In this document: positions 14,942 through 22,316 of the stretch, one piece after another
How the letters are laid out: each line of letters starts with the position of its first letter
How positions within the stretch are numbered: position 1 is the first letter of the stretch
Source of the DNA: JAFARE01 sp035566535
Lineage (GTDB): Bacteria > Chloroflexota > Dormibacteria > Aeolococcales > Aeolococcaceae
Direction of reading: 5' to 3'
DNA length: 25,379 bases
NCBI GenBank assembly: GCA_035566535.1
Contig: DATMRA010000095.1
Coordinates: 1 to 25,379, forward strand
Made by a program: the position numbers and the translations under genes
Notes under the pieces: generated by a model
What the model was told of the DNA's origin: nothing
Seen by the model: only the letters and a program-made list of their open reading frames with translations
Database searches by the model: none

Positions 14942-14957
14942 TTGACACACACGTCAA
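14942..14957. promoter_or_regulatory. Candidate operator between acyl reductase and thiolase genes
   Basis: TTGAC-ACACAC-GTCAA is a perfect 5-bp inverted repeat with a 6-bp centre. A further GTCAA half-site lies at 14885-14889. It sits 8 nt upstream of the thiolase Shine-Dalgarno, near the expected transcription start, a usual place for a repressor of fatty-acid genes. The cognate regulator is not in this window. Confidence 0.45.
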
Positions 14958-14980
14958 CTTCGCTGGGAGGAACCGCCGCC

Positions 14981-16147
14981 ATGCCCGAAGCCGTCATCGT
15001 CGCCGCCGGCCGCTCACCGATCGGGCGAGCGATGAAGGGCTCGCTGATCAACGTCCGCCCCGACGACCTGGCTGCAACCATCGTCGAGAAGGTCCTCGAG
15101 AAGGTGCCGCAGCTCGACCGCGCTGAGATCGAGGACCTGATCTGCGGCTGCGGGCTGCCCGGGGGCGAGCAGGGCTTCAATCTCGGCCGGGTGGTGAGCA
15201 TCCTCACGCGCCTCGACGTCCCCGGCACGACCATCACGCGCTATTGCGCTTCGTCACTGCAGAGCACGCGCATTGCGGCGCATGCCATTCGCGCGGGTGA
15301 GGGAGACGTGTTCCTCAGCGTGGGCGTGGAGTGCGTCTCGCGCTTTCTCAACGGTACGAGCGACATGCCGCAGTGCCAGAACGAGCGCCTGCAGCCGGGC
15401 AACCCCGAAGGCTATCCGGACATCTACATCGCGATGGGACAGACCGCGGAAAACGTGGCCCGTCGAGAGGAGATCTCACGCGAGGAGATGGACCGGTTCG
15501 CGCTGCGCAGCCAGCAGCGCGCGGTCGCGGCGCAGGACAGCGGCTTCTTCGACCGCGAGATCATTCCGGTGCCGCTGCCGAACGGGGACGGAGTGTTCAC
15601 CAAGGACGACGGCCCGCGGCGCGAGACAACGCTCGAAAAGCTGGCCGCGCTCCCACCCGTCTTTCGCGAGGACGGCTCCGTCACCGCCGGCAACTCGTGT
15701 CCCCTCAACGACGGCGCCGCCGCCGTCGTAGTGATGTCGGACACCAAGGCCAAGGAGCTGGGTATCACGCCCCTCGCGCGCATCATCTCCACCGGCTTGA
15801 CCGCGCTCGCGCCCGAGTACATGGGTCTCGGACCCATCCAGGCGTCACGCCAGGCGTTGGAGCGGGCGAACATGAGCATCGACGACGTCGACGTGGTGGA
15901 GCTCAACGAGGCTTTCGCCGCCCAGGTGATCCCGTCCGCGCGCGGGATCGGCATCGACCCCTTCGACGATCGCTTCAATCCCCATGGTGGTGCGATTGCG
16001 CTCGGCCATCCGTTCGGGATGACCGGAGCGCGGATCCTCTGCACGCTGCTGAACGATCTTCAGACGCTCGACAAGACGATCGGGCTCGAAACAATGTGCG
16101 TTGGCGGCGGACAGGGGATGGCGATGCTCGTGGAGCGGCTGAACTAG
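14981..16147 (+). CDS. Acetyl-CoA acyltransferase / thiolase (FadA type)
   Basis: This is a 388-aa thiolase that cleaves 3-ketoacyl-CoA (beta-oxidation) or condenses acetyl-CoA units. The catalytic residues are all present: Cys89 in TRYCASSLQS, His343 in GHPFGMTGAR and Cys373 in CVGGGQG, with the NEAFAAQ motif before them. ATG 14981 has a Shine-Dalgarno GGGAGG (14965-14970) with 10-nt spacing and begins at the family N-terminus; the upstream in-frame extension to 14894 is rejected. The stop codon lies within CTAG, shared with the convergent aminotransferase-like gene. The divergent neighbour is the acyl-CoA reductase. Degradative versus biosynthetic use is undecided. Confidence 0.93.
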   Translation: MPEAVIVAAGRSPIGRAMKGSLINVRPDDLAATIVEKVLEKVPQLDRAEIEDLICGCGLPGGEQGFNLGRVVSILTRLDVPGTTITRYCASSLQSTRIAAHAIRAGEGDVFLSVGVECVSRFLNGTSDMPQCQNERLQPGNPEGYPDIYIAMGQTAENVARREEISREEMDRFALRSQQRAVAAQDSGFFDREIIPVPLPNGDGVFTKDDGPRRETTLEKLAALPPVFREDGSVTAGNSCPLNDGAAAVVVMSDTKAKELGITPLARIISTGLTALAPEYMGLGPIQASRQALERANMSIDDVDVVELNEAFAAQVIPSARGIGIDPFDDRFNPHGGAIALGHPFGMTGARILCTLLNDLQTLDKTIGLETMCVGGGQGMAMLVERLN

Positions 16148-17376
16148 GGCTTCACGCGCCGGGTCGCGACTCCACGCAGGGTCACCTCGTCGCCGGCTGG
16201 GGCGCGCCGGGCACCGCGGATCGCCGCCGCGAGCGCCTCGACCGCCAGGTCCACCTGGCGCCGCTCCAGGATGAGTGGCGGGTAAAAGCGGATCACGCCG
16301 TTGTTGCCAGGGATGGCCAGTACCCCGCGTTCTTCCAGGCTGCGAAGCACGGGGGCCGCGGCGTGGCGCAGCTCGACGGCGATCATCAGCCCGCTCCCCC
16401 GGACCTGACGGATTCCGGCGATTCGGAGTGCCTGGAGCCGGGCGATGAAGTAATCACCCACCGAGTTCACGTGGCCCTGGAGCGTGGGATTGGTGGCGAT
16501 GCGCAATGTGGCGGTCGCAGCGGCGCAGATGAGCGGGTTGCTCGCGTCGGTGCTGTCGTGCCAGCCCGGGCGGAGGCGCAGCCGCCGCGCGACCTCGGTC
16601 CGGGTGACCATGACGCCGATGGGCAGCCCGTTGGCGATCCCGCGCGATAGACAGAGGATGTCGGGCAGGACGCGCTGGCGGGTGCTGACCAGCAGTGATC
16701 CCGTGCGCAGCGCTGTCTGGGTCTCGTCGACAATGAGCATCACTCCGCGGCGAAGACAGCGCTCGGCAACACCGGCGAGATAGCCGTCGGGCGGGATCAC
16801 CACGCCCGCGTCGCCCTGGATGGGCTCCACGATCACCGCGGCCACGCGATTGTCGAGCACCGCCTCCAACGCGTCCAGGTCACCGTACGGCACCCGCACC
16901 GCGTCTTCGTCGCGGCGCAGCGCGTGGTGTTTCGGGGTGCCGCGCCGCGTATGGACGCGCGCATCATCGGGATGCCCGCGCGACGCCCCCTCCATTGCAA
17001 TCACGCGACTTCGGCGCGTGATTGTGCGCGCCGCGATGAGCGCAACCTCGATCGCCTCAACGTCTGTGTTGACGATCACAACATGTGAGAGCGGTTCGGG
17101 CGCGAGCACGCTGAGCGCCTCCACCAGCTCGTCCCGTGCGTCGTGATCGAACGCGTGGTGCGCCGCGGTCAACCGGCGCAGCTGGCGGTCGACCGCGTCG
17201 ACGACCGACGTCTGGCCGTAGCCGAGAAGGCTCGATCCATGGTCGCTGTCGAGGTCGAGATATCGACGATCGTCCTCGTCCCAGACATAGGCGCCGTCGC
17301 CGCGGACAAGCCGCAAACCCCGATCTGCGGTCATCGGAATAAGACGTAACCAACGGTCGGGGAGGACTGCGTTCAT
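16144..17376 (-). CDS. Class III aminotransferase homologue lacking the PLP lysine (probable pseudoenzyme)
   Basis: The 410-aa protein aligns throughout with PLP-dependent class III aminotransferases (ArgD/GabT/BioA group). Landmarks include VIVEPIQGDAGV, VDETQTALRTG (D218 kept), LPDILCLSRGIANGLPIGVM and NPLICAAATATL. The lysine that forms the PLP aldimine, normally in 'LAKG.g.GLPIGA', is Arg245 (CGC codon, 16642-16644). The phosphate-binding 'SG.EA.E' loop reads NTDVEAIE, and the 'T.GGNP' segment reads STDASNP. The whole protein has only two lysines. The frame is intact and full length, so this is not ordinary decay. It probably has a non-catalytic or altered role. The start ATG 17376 has no clear Shine-Dalgarno; TACAGT lies 33 nt upstream. 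It follows the sulfurtransferase gene by 89 nt. Confidence 0.82.
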   Translation of the reverse strand: MNAVLPDRWLRLIPMTADRGLRLVRGDGAYVWDEDDRRYLDLDSDHGSSLLGYGQTSVVDAVDRQLRRLTAAHHAFDHDARDELVEALSVLAPEPLSHVVIVNTDVEAIEVALIAARTITRRSRVIAMEGASRGHPDDARVHTRRGTPKHHALRRDEDAVRVPYGDLDALEAVLDNRVAAVIVEPIQGDAGVVIPPDGYLAGVAERCLRRGVMLIVDETQTALRTGSLLVSTRQRVLPDILCLSRGIANGLPIGVMVTRTEVARRLRLRPGWHDSTDASNPLICAAATATLRIATNPTLQGHVNSVGDYFIARLQALRIAGIRQVRGSGLMIAVELRHAAAPVLRSLEERGVLAIPGNNGVIRFYPPLILERRQVDLAVEALAAAIRGARRAPAGDEVTLRGVATRRVKP

Positions 17377-17427
17377 GCTGGATCCAAGTGGTGCGACTGA
17401 ACAGTCGGCACTGTACCGCCGATTTGG

Positions 17428-17448
17428 GCAGCGTGAACGTGGCGCTGC
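17428..17448 (-). terminator. Weak hairpin after the sulfurtransferase gene
   Basis: GCAGCG and CGCTGC form a 6-bp stem around a 9-nt loop, 17 nt after the stop on the minus strand. No T tract follows, so a terminator role is uncertain. Confidence 0.25.
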
Positions 17449-17465
17449 GAGATCGCCGCCCGGGC

Positions 17466-18293
17466 TCAGTCCCCTTTGGCGACGGGTCGCTCCGGATCGG
17501 TGATCCAGTCACTCCAGGAACCGACGTACAGGGCCGCATCGATCCCGGCGACCGAAAGGGCGAGGACCTCCTGCGCGGCGACGACTCCGGACCCGCAATA
17601 CGCGCCAACGCTGGTGCCAGGAATGGCGCCAACTGTCGCGAAGCGCCTGCGAAGCTCCTCCTCGGACAGGAACCGGCCGTCCGCGTCGTTGTTGCCCGCT
17701 GCCGGCACATTGCGGGCACCAGGGATGTGCCCCGCAACCGCATCCACGGGCTCGACCTCGCCACGGAAACGCTCTGATGCGCGGGCGTCGATGAGAACCC
17801 CATCCGTGGCGAGTCGCGCCGCCGCGACAGCATCGAGCACCGGCATGAACCCCGGAATGGCCTCGAAGTCGCCCTCCTCGGAGGGGGTTTCCGCCGTGGT
17901 CAGCGCTTGTCCTGCCGCCCGCCAGGCAGCGAGGCCGCCGTCGAGCACGTGAACGTCTGGATGGCCGAAATAGCGCAGCGTCCACCACGCCCGCGCTGCA
18001 GCCATACCGGTGGCCGCGTCGTACACGACGACCGGGCGGGACGCGCCGACTCCGTGGGAGCGCATGGCGGCCTGGAACGCGGAGTTCTCCGGCAGGGGGT
18101 GCCTTCCGGGCCCGGGCGGCGCGGCCAGCTCAGTATCGAGGTCGACGAACTGCGCGCCCGGGATGTGCCCGCGACGGAAGTCCTCGATCCCAGGCGGTCC
18201 GCCCAGCACCCACCGGACATCGAGGATCGTCAGCGGCGCACCATGCTGGATCGCCGCTGCCAGTTGGGCGGTCGAGATAAGAGGCGTTACCAT
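17466..18293 (-). CDS. sseA: Thiosulfate/3-mercaptopyruvate sulfurtransferase (two-domain rhodanese)
   Basis: This is a 275-aa tandem rhodanese. The N-terminal domain (ILDVRW...GHIPGAQFVDLDTEL) is inactive, as usual. The C-terminal domain has the active-site loop AYCGSGVVAAQ with Cys233 and ends with the conserved YVGSWSDWITDPERPVAKG. It moves sulfur from thiosulfate or 3-mercaptopyruvate to cyanide or thiol acceptors. The CGSGV loop is nearer to the mercaptopyruvate type than to the classic CRKGVT thiosulfate loop. ATG 18293 is preceded by GGAG four bases upstream. It is divergent from the L,D-transpeptidase gene. Confidence 0.9.
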   Translation of the reverse strand: MVTPLISTAQLAAAIQHGAPLTILDVRWVLGGPPGIEDFRRGHIPGAQFVDLDTELAAPPGPGRHPLPENSAFQAAMRSHGVGASRPVVVYDAATGMAAARAWWTLRYFGHPDVHVLDGGLAAWRAAGQALTTAETPSEEGDFEAIPGFMPVLDAVAAARLATDGVLIDARASERFRGEVEPVDAVAGHIPGARNVPAAGNNDADGRFLSEEELRRRFATVGAIPGTSVGAYCGSGVVAAQEVLALSVAGIDAALYVGSWSDWITDPERPVAKGD

Positions 18294-18404
18294 TGAGCTC
18301 CGGCGCCCGTCACGTGTCGTACCCGTCGAAACCGGGGCGACGACGAGGGCGTTTCAGTTGAGCGAGCGCACCGCAGCTCTCGCGATGTGCGAACCGAACA
18401 ATGG

Positions 18405-18410
18405 TACGGT
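18405..18410 (+). promoter_or_regulatory. -10 element of the L,D-transpeptidase gene
   Basis: TACGGT lies 8 nt before ATG 18419. GGAGG (18411-18415) falls inside this short gap, so the gene is either leaderless or read from further upstream with a closely spaced Shine-Dalgarno. Confidence 0.35.
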
Positions 18411-18418
18411 GGAGGCAG

Positions 18419-19690
18419 ATGGTGCGTAGTCCGCGGCCCGGCATGACTGCAATTGCGGTCGTGGGAGCAACGCTCGGACTGCTTCTCGCCTCGTGCTCAG
18501 CACCGAGCGGCCCGGTTGGCCCCGCCGGGCGGCACAGCTCGGCCGCCCAACCGGTCTCGGTCGGGCCCCCGCACATCAGCGTCTCCCCATCCGACCAGAG
18601 CCAGGGTGTGGCGCTCGACACCCCCGTCGTGGTCACGGCGGAGTCAGGGCGGTTGACCGGCGTGACCGTGCAGGAGGCGGGGGCCAGCGCACCGACCGGC
18701 GAGATGTCGCCTGACGGGCGTAACTGGAGGCTCAGCGACGGGCTCGACTCCCAGGCCAGCTACACGATTCAGGCGACAGCCACGAACGACGCTGGGCAGA
18801 CCGTTTCGTCCAAGGCCGTCTTCACCACTCTGCAGGCCCAGGATCGGTTGCTCACCAGCCGCACGCCGGGTGACGGCAGCACTGTCGGGGTGGGCGAACC
18901 CATCGACCTCCACTTCAACACTTCCATCCCGGACGATCGCAAAGCTGCGCTGCTGCAGCGCATCCAGATCTCATCGACGCCGGGCGTTCTCGGCGCGTGG
19001 CACTGGTTCTCGGACAGCGTCGTGCACTTCCGCACACAGAGCTACTGGCCCGCCGGCACCAAGGTGACAATCACTGCAAGTCTCAAAGGGTTCAACGCGG
19101 GCAACGGGGTCTGGGGCCTGGGTGACTGGTCATCGAGCTTCACGGTCGGCCCCAAGCACGTGTCGGTGATCGACGACAACACGCATCAGATGCAGGTGTA
19201 CGAGAACGACCAATTGATCAACACCTGGCCGGTGAGCCTGGGAAAGGCGGGGTACCCGACGCTCGACGGAACGTTGACCGTGCTCTACAAGGTCTACAAG
19301 GTGAAGATGAACTCGTGCTCCACCTTCCACACGGCAACGGCGTGCATCCCGGGCGCGGGTAACTTCTACAACGAGGACGTCTTTTACGACACCGCCATCT
19401 CGACCAATGGGTTCTTCATCCATGCAGCCCCATGGTCCGTGGGTCAGCAAGGCCATGTCGATGTGTCGCACGGCTGCGTGAACCTCAGCACCGACCGCGC
19501 CACAACCTTCTACAACTGGAGTCAGATCGGCGACGTCGTGATCATTCAGCACACCGGCAATCTCGCGGACTTGAGCAATGGCGAGGCCGACTGGCAGATA
19601 GACTTCGGCCAGTTCTCCAACACCAACGGCGTGGGGCCGGTGTTCACCGGTCCTGCCAACAACGCCGCGCTCGGCGGCCGCGTCTTCTAG
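18419..19690 (+). CDS. L,D-transpeptidase lipoprotein (YkuD domain with Ig-like domains)
   Basis: This is a 423-aa secreted lipoprotein that makes 3-3 cross-links in peptidoglycan or attaches proteins to it. A basic N-terminus, hydrophobic stretch and lipobox LASC (Cys26) form the signal. Two Ig-like regions follow (about 45-140 and 140-240; the second includes FNTSIPDDRKAALLQRI and HFRTQSYWPAGTKVTI), as in mycobacterial LdtMt2-type enzymes. The YkuD domain (about 245-370) has IHAAPW and the catalytic SHGCVNL with His351 and Cys353. ATG 18419 gives a normal lipoprotein signal; ATG 18401 would lie within the -10 region. Presence of such an enzyme indicates 3-3 cross-linked peptidoglycan. Confidence 0.92.
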   Translation: MVRSPRPGMTAIAVVGATLGLLLASCSAPSGPVGPAGRHSSAAQPVSVGPPHISVSPSDQSQGVALDTPVVVTAESGRLTGVTVQEAGASAPTGEMSPDGRNWRLSDGLDSQASYTIQATATNDAGQTVSSKAVFTTLQAQDRLLTSRTPGDGSTVGVGEPIDLHFNTSIPDDRKAALLQRIQISSTPGVLGAWHWFSDSVVHFRTQSYWPAGTKVTITASLKGFNAGNGVWGLGDWSSSFTVGPKHVSVIDDNTHQMQVYENDQLINTWPVSLGKAGYPTLDGTLTVLYKVYKVKMNSCSTFHTATACIPGAGNFYNEDVFYDTAISTNGFFIHAAPWSVGQQGHVDVSHGCVNLSTDRATTFYNWSQIGDVVIIQHTGNLADLSNGEADWQIDFGQFSNTNGVGPVFTGPANNAALGGRVF

Positions 19691-19728
19691 CTCCTCAACG
19701 GGATCGTGACGCCCTCGACGCCTGAGTC

Positions 19729-20712
19729 ATGAAGGCGATTGTCGTCGACAATCCCGGTGGGCCCGAGGTGATGCACCTCGGCGAGGTGTCCGACCCGGAA
19801 CCGGGGCCCCGCGACGTGCTCGTGCGCGTAGCCGGCGCCGGTGTCAACCGCGCCGACCTGCTTCAGCGAATGGGTTTCTACCCGCCGCCGCCAGGAGCGT
19901 CGGAGGTGTTGGGCATGGAGGCCGCCGGCGAGGTGGTCGCGGCTGGTGCAGACGTGAGCGAGTGGCATGCGGGCGACCGCGTGATGGCTCTTGTCGAAGG
20001 CGGCGGGTACGCGGGACTCCTGAGCGCGCCGGCGGGCCAGGTGATGGCCGTGCCTCTGGGGATTGACCTCGTCAGCGCGGCCGGAATCCCCGAGGTGTTC
20101 ATCACCGCGCACGACAATCTGTTCACCCGCGCGTGGCTGCAAAAGGGCGAAACCGTGCTGATCCACGGTGGCGCAGGTGGCGTGGGCACCGCAGCCGTGC
20201 AGCTGGCTCGGCGCGCCGGCGCGCGCGTGATCGTCACCGCGGGAACGACCGCGAAGCTGCAGCGCAGCCGTGAGCTCGGCGCCGAGTGGGGAATCGACTA
20301 CACCACCGAAGATTTCGTCGCCCGCGTCCGTGACATCACCGATGGCCGTGGCGCCGATGTCATCCTGGACGTGATGGGCGCGGCATACCTGGAGCGCAAC
20401 GTCGACGCGCTGGCGAAGGACGGCCGGCTCCTGGTCATCGGTATGCAGGGAGGCACCGCAGCCGAGATCGACCTCGGCAAGCTCATGCGCACGCGGGGAT
20501 CCGTCATCTCCACCGCGCTGCGCGCGAGGCCGGCACACCAGAAGGCCGCGATCGTTCGCGACTTCGTGGAGTCCGTTCTCCCTGCGTTCGACGACGGTTC
20601 GCTCCACCCGGTGATCGGCCGGGTCTTCCCGCTCGCCGCTGCGGCCGACGCGCACAACGCCATGGCGAGCGGAGAGGTGCTCGGCAAGATCGTCCTCGAC
20701 GTGATGGCCTGA
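19729..20712 (+). CDS. NAD(P)H quinone oxidoreductase, PIG3-type MDR family
   Basis: This is a 327-aa medium-chain reductase. Family landmarks are GVNRADLLQRMGFYPPPPGA, LGMEAAGEV, the NADPH-binding GGAGGVG (147-153) in VLIHGGAGGVGTAAVQLAR, and IDYTTEDF. There are no zinc-binding cysteines, as expected for the quinone-reductase branch. It reduces quinones or similar electrophiles with NADPH in the cytoplasm. The stop and the start of the next gene share one base (TGATG), so the FAD enzyme is translationally coupled. The true electron acceptor is unknown. Confidence 0.92.
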   Translation: MKAIVVDNPGGPEVMHLGEVSDPEPGPRDVLVRVAGAGVNRADLLQRMGFYPPPPGASEVLGMEAAGEVVAAGADVSEWHAGDRVMALVEGGGYAGLLSAPAGQVMAVPLGIDLVSAAGIPEVFITAHDNLFTRAWLQKGETVLIHGGAGGVGTAAVQLARRAGARVIVTAGTTAKLQRSRELGAEWGIDYTTEDFVARVRDITDGRGADVILDVMGAAYLERNVDALAKDGRLLVIGMQGGTAAEIDLGKLMRTRGSVISTALRARPAHQKAAIVRDFVESVLPAFDDGSLHPVIGRVFPLAAAADAHNAMASGEVLGKIVLDVMA

Positions 20713-22307
20713 TGGCCGCAGGCGAGTACGCGCGGCAGCGCTGGGACGCAATCGTCGTCGGCGCCGGCCACAACGGCCTGGCGTGCGCCGCGTACCTGGC
20801 CGGCGCCGGACTGCGGGTGTTGGTGCTCGAGGCACGCGACCGGATCGGCGGCGCATGCACGCTGGAGAGACCATTCGACGATGAGCGTTTCGTCGTCAGC
20901 CCCTGCGCGTACGTCGTCGGCCTTCTGCACCCGCGCGTCGTCGACGAGCTGCACCTGCGCGAGCACGGCTACAGCGTGCACCCCATCGAGCCGCACCTGT
21001 GGTGTCCTTTCGAAGACAGCACGGCGCTAACGCTGTCGGACGATGCGGCGCGCAACCGGGCCGAGATCGCGGCAATCTCCCCCGCCGACGTCGACGGCTA
21101 TGTGAGATACGAGCAGCTCTTTGCGCGCATCCGCTCAGCCCTGCGCGCGCCGGACCACGACACGTGGCTGGGTGACGCTCCCGCGCGCTCCGAAATCGAA
21201 GAGCTCCTGGGCCACGACCGGGAGCTCATCGAGGTGCTCTTCGAGGAGCCGATTGCGGACGTGGTCGAGCGCCACGTGCGCGACGAACGGCTCCGCACGG
21301 CGCTGCACGGACAGGGGTTGATCGGCACATGGGCGGGCCCACGTGATCGGGGCACCGCCGCGATCCACGCGATGCACAGCATGGGGACCCTCGAGGGCCG
21401 CGGCGGCGGTTGGGGATACGTCCACGGCGGCATGGGCAATGTCTCGTTTGCGCTCGCCGACGCGGCGCGCGCCGCCGGAGCAGTGATCGTCACGAGCACG
21501 CGAGTCGCTGCCATGCTCCCCGGCGCGGGTGTTCGGCTCGAGGACGGCAGCCACCTGGCTGCGCGCGCGGTCATCAGCAACGCCGACCCGGTGACAACAC
21601 TCGACCTGTGCGGCGGTGATGCGCCGCCCTGGTTCGCGGAGCGTGCCCGCGCGTGGCGCATGGAGGGCCCCGTGATCAAGATCAATTGCGCGCTCTCGCG
21701 CCTCCCGCGCTTCACGGCGGCCACCGGCGACGCACAACCCCACCGGTCGATGATCACGGTGGCGCGGAGCATCGACGGGACGCAGGCGGCCTACGAAGAC
21801 AGCCGCCGCGGTCACGCGGCGCCACACTGGGCCGAGCTGTACTTCCACAGTGCGTACGACCCCAGCGTCGCTCCCCCCGGAGCGCACGTGATGAGTGTCT
21901 TCGCGCAGTACGCGCCATACCACCTTGCTGAGGGCACCTGGGCACAGCAGCGCGACTCCGTGGCGGATGCTGCGCTGGCCGAGGTCGCGCGCTTTGCCCC
22001 GGACGTTGTCGACTGCATCATTGAACGGCAGGTGCTCGCGCCGCCCGACATCGAGGCGCACGTCGGGCTGCATGGCGGCCACATCTTTCAGGGTGAGTGC
22101 CTTCCGGACCAGATGTGGCGCAACCGCTTCCAGCCGCGCACTCCGGGTTTGGGTATGTACATGTGTGGCGCCGCCACACATCCGGGAGGCAGCGTCATCG
22201 CGGCCAACGGGCGCAACGCGGCGATGGCGGTGCTGGCCGACCTGCGTGGCGCAGAAGCGCATGCAGCTCAGGGGAGCAGCGCGTCGGCATCGATCTCGAC
22301 CAGGTAG
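20712..22307 (+). CDS. FAD-dependent oxidoreductase, phytoene desaturase/PYROXD2-like
   Basis: This is a 531-aa flavoprotein of the CrtI/amine-oxidase superfamily. The N-terminal dinucleotide-binding motif is VVGAGHNGL (G17, G19, G22) with Glu40 at the end of strand 2 and RIGGACT after it. The C-terminal FAD contact is seen in MYMCGAATHPGGSV..NGRNAA. The GxGHNGL form and overall layout fit the PYROXD2-like branch rather than true carotenoid desaturases, and no carotenoid genes are adjacent. The reaction is unknown. It is coupled to the upstream quinone reductase and ends 9 nt before the stop of the convergent flippase gene. Confidence 0.87.
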   Translation: MAAGEYARQRWDAIVVGAGHNGLACAAYLAGAGLRVLVLEARDRIGGACTLERPFDDERFVVSPCAYVVGLLHPRVVDELHLREHGYSVHPIEPHLWCPFEDSTALTLSDDAARNRAEIAAISPADVDGYVRYEQLFARIRSALRAPDHDTWLGDAPARSEIEELLGHDRELIEVLFEEPIADVVERHVRDERLRTALHGQGLIGTWAGPRDRGTAAIHAMHSMGTLEGRGGGWGYVHGGMGNVSFALADAARAAGAVIVTSTRVAAMLPGAGVRLEDGSHLAARAVISNADPVTTLDLCGGDAPPWFAERARAWRMEGPVIKINCALSRLPRFTAATGDAQPHRSMITVARSIDGTQAAYEDSRRGHAAPHWAELYFHSAYDPSVAPPGAHVMSVFAQYAPYHLAEGTWAQQRDSVADAALAEVARFAPDVVDCIIERQVLAPPDIEAHVGLHGGHIFQGECLPDQMWRNRFQPRTPGLGMYMCGAATHPGGSVIAANGRNAAMAVLADLRGAEAHAAQGSSASASISTR

Positions 22308-22316
22308 ACCGCGCCG

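Noticed and set aside
14942..14965. TTGACA as a -35 for the thiolase gene
   Set aside because: No -10 is present 16-18 bp downstream, where the Shine-Dalgarno sequence lies. The hexamer is better read as half of the TTGAC-N6-GTCAA palindrome.
15331..16650. Plus-strand frame running across the thiolase and into the aminotransferase-like gene
   Set aside because: It is out of frame with the clear thiolase and crosses a convergent gene boundary; no motifs.
16144..17376. Sequencing error as the cause of the missing PLP lysine
   Set aside because: The Arg codon is CGC, two or three changes from a Lys codon, and other cofactor contacts are altered too while the frame is intact.
17401..17414. ACAGT-CGGC-ACTGT inverted repeat upstream of the aminotransferase-like gene
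   Set aside because: It is only a 5-bp repeat, which is expected by chance at this frequency, and it has no clear promoter context beyond a weak TACAGT.
19687..20874. Long open frame antisense to the quinone oxidoreductase
   Set aside because: The plus-strand frame shows a complete, well-conserved MDR protein; the antisense translation has no recognisable domain.
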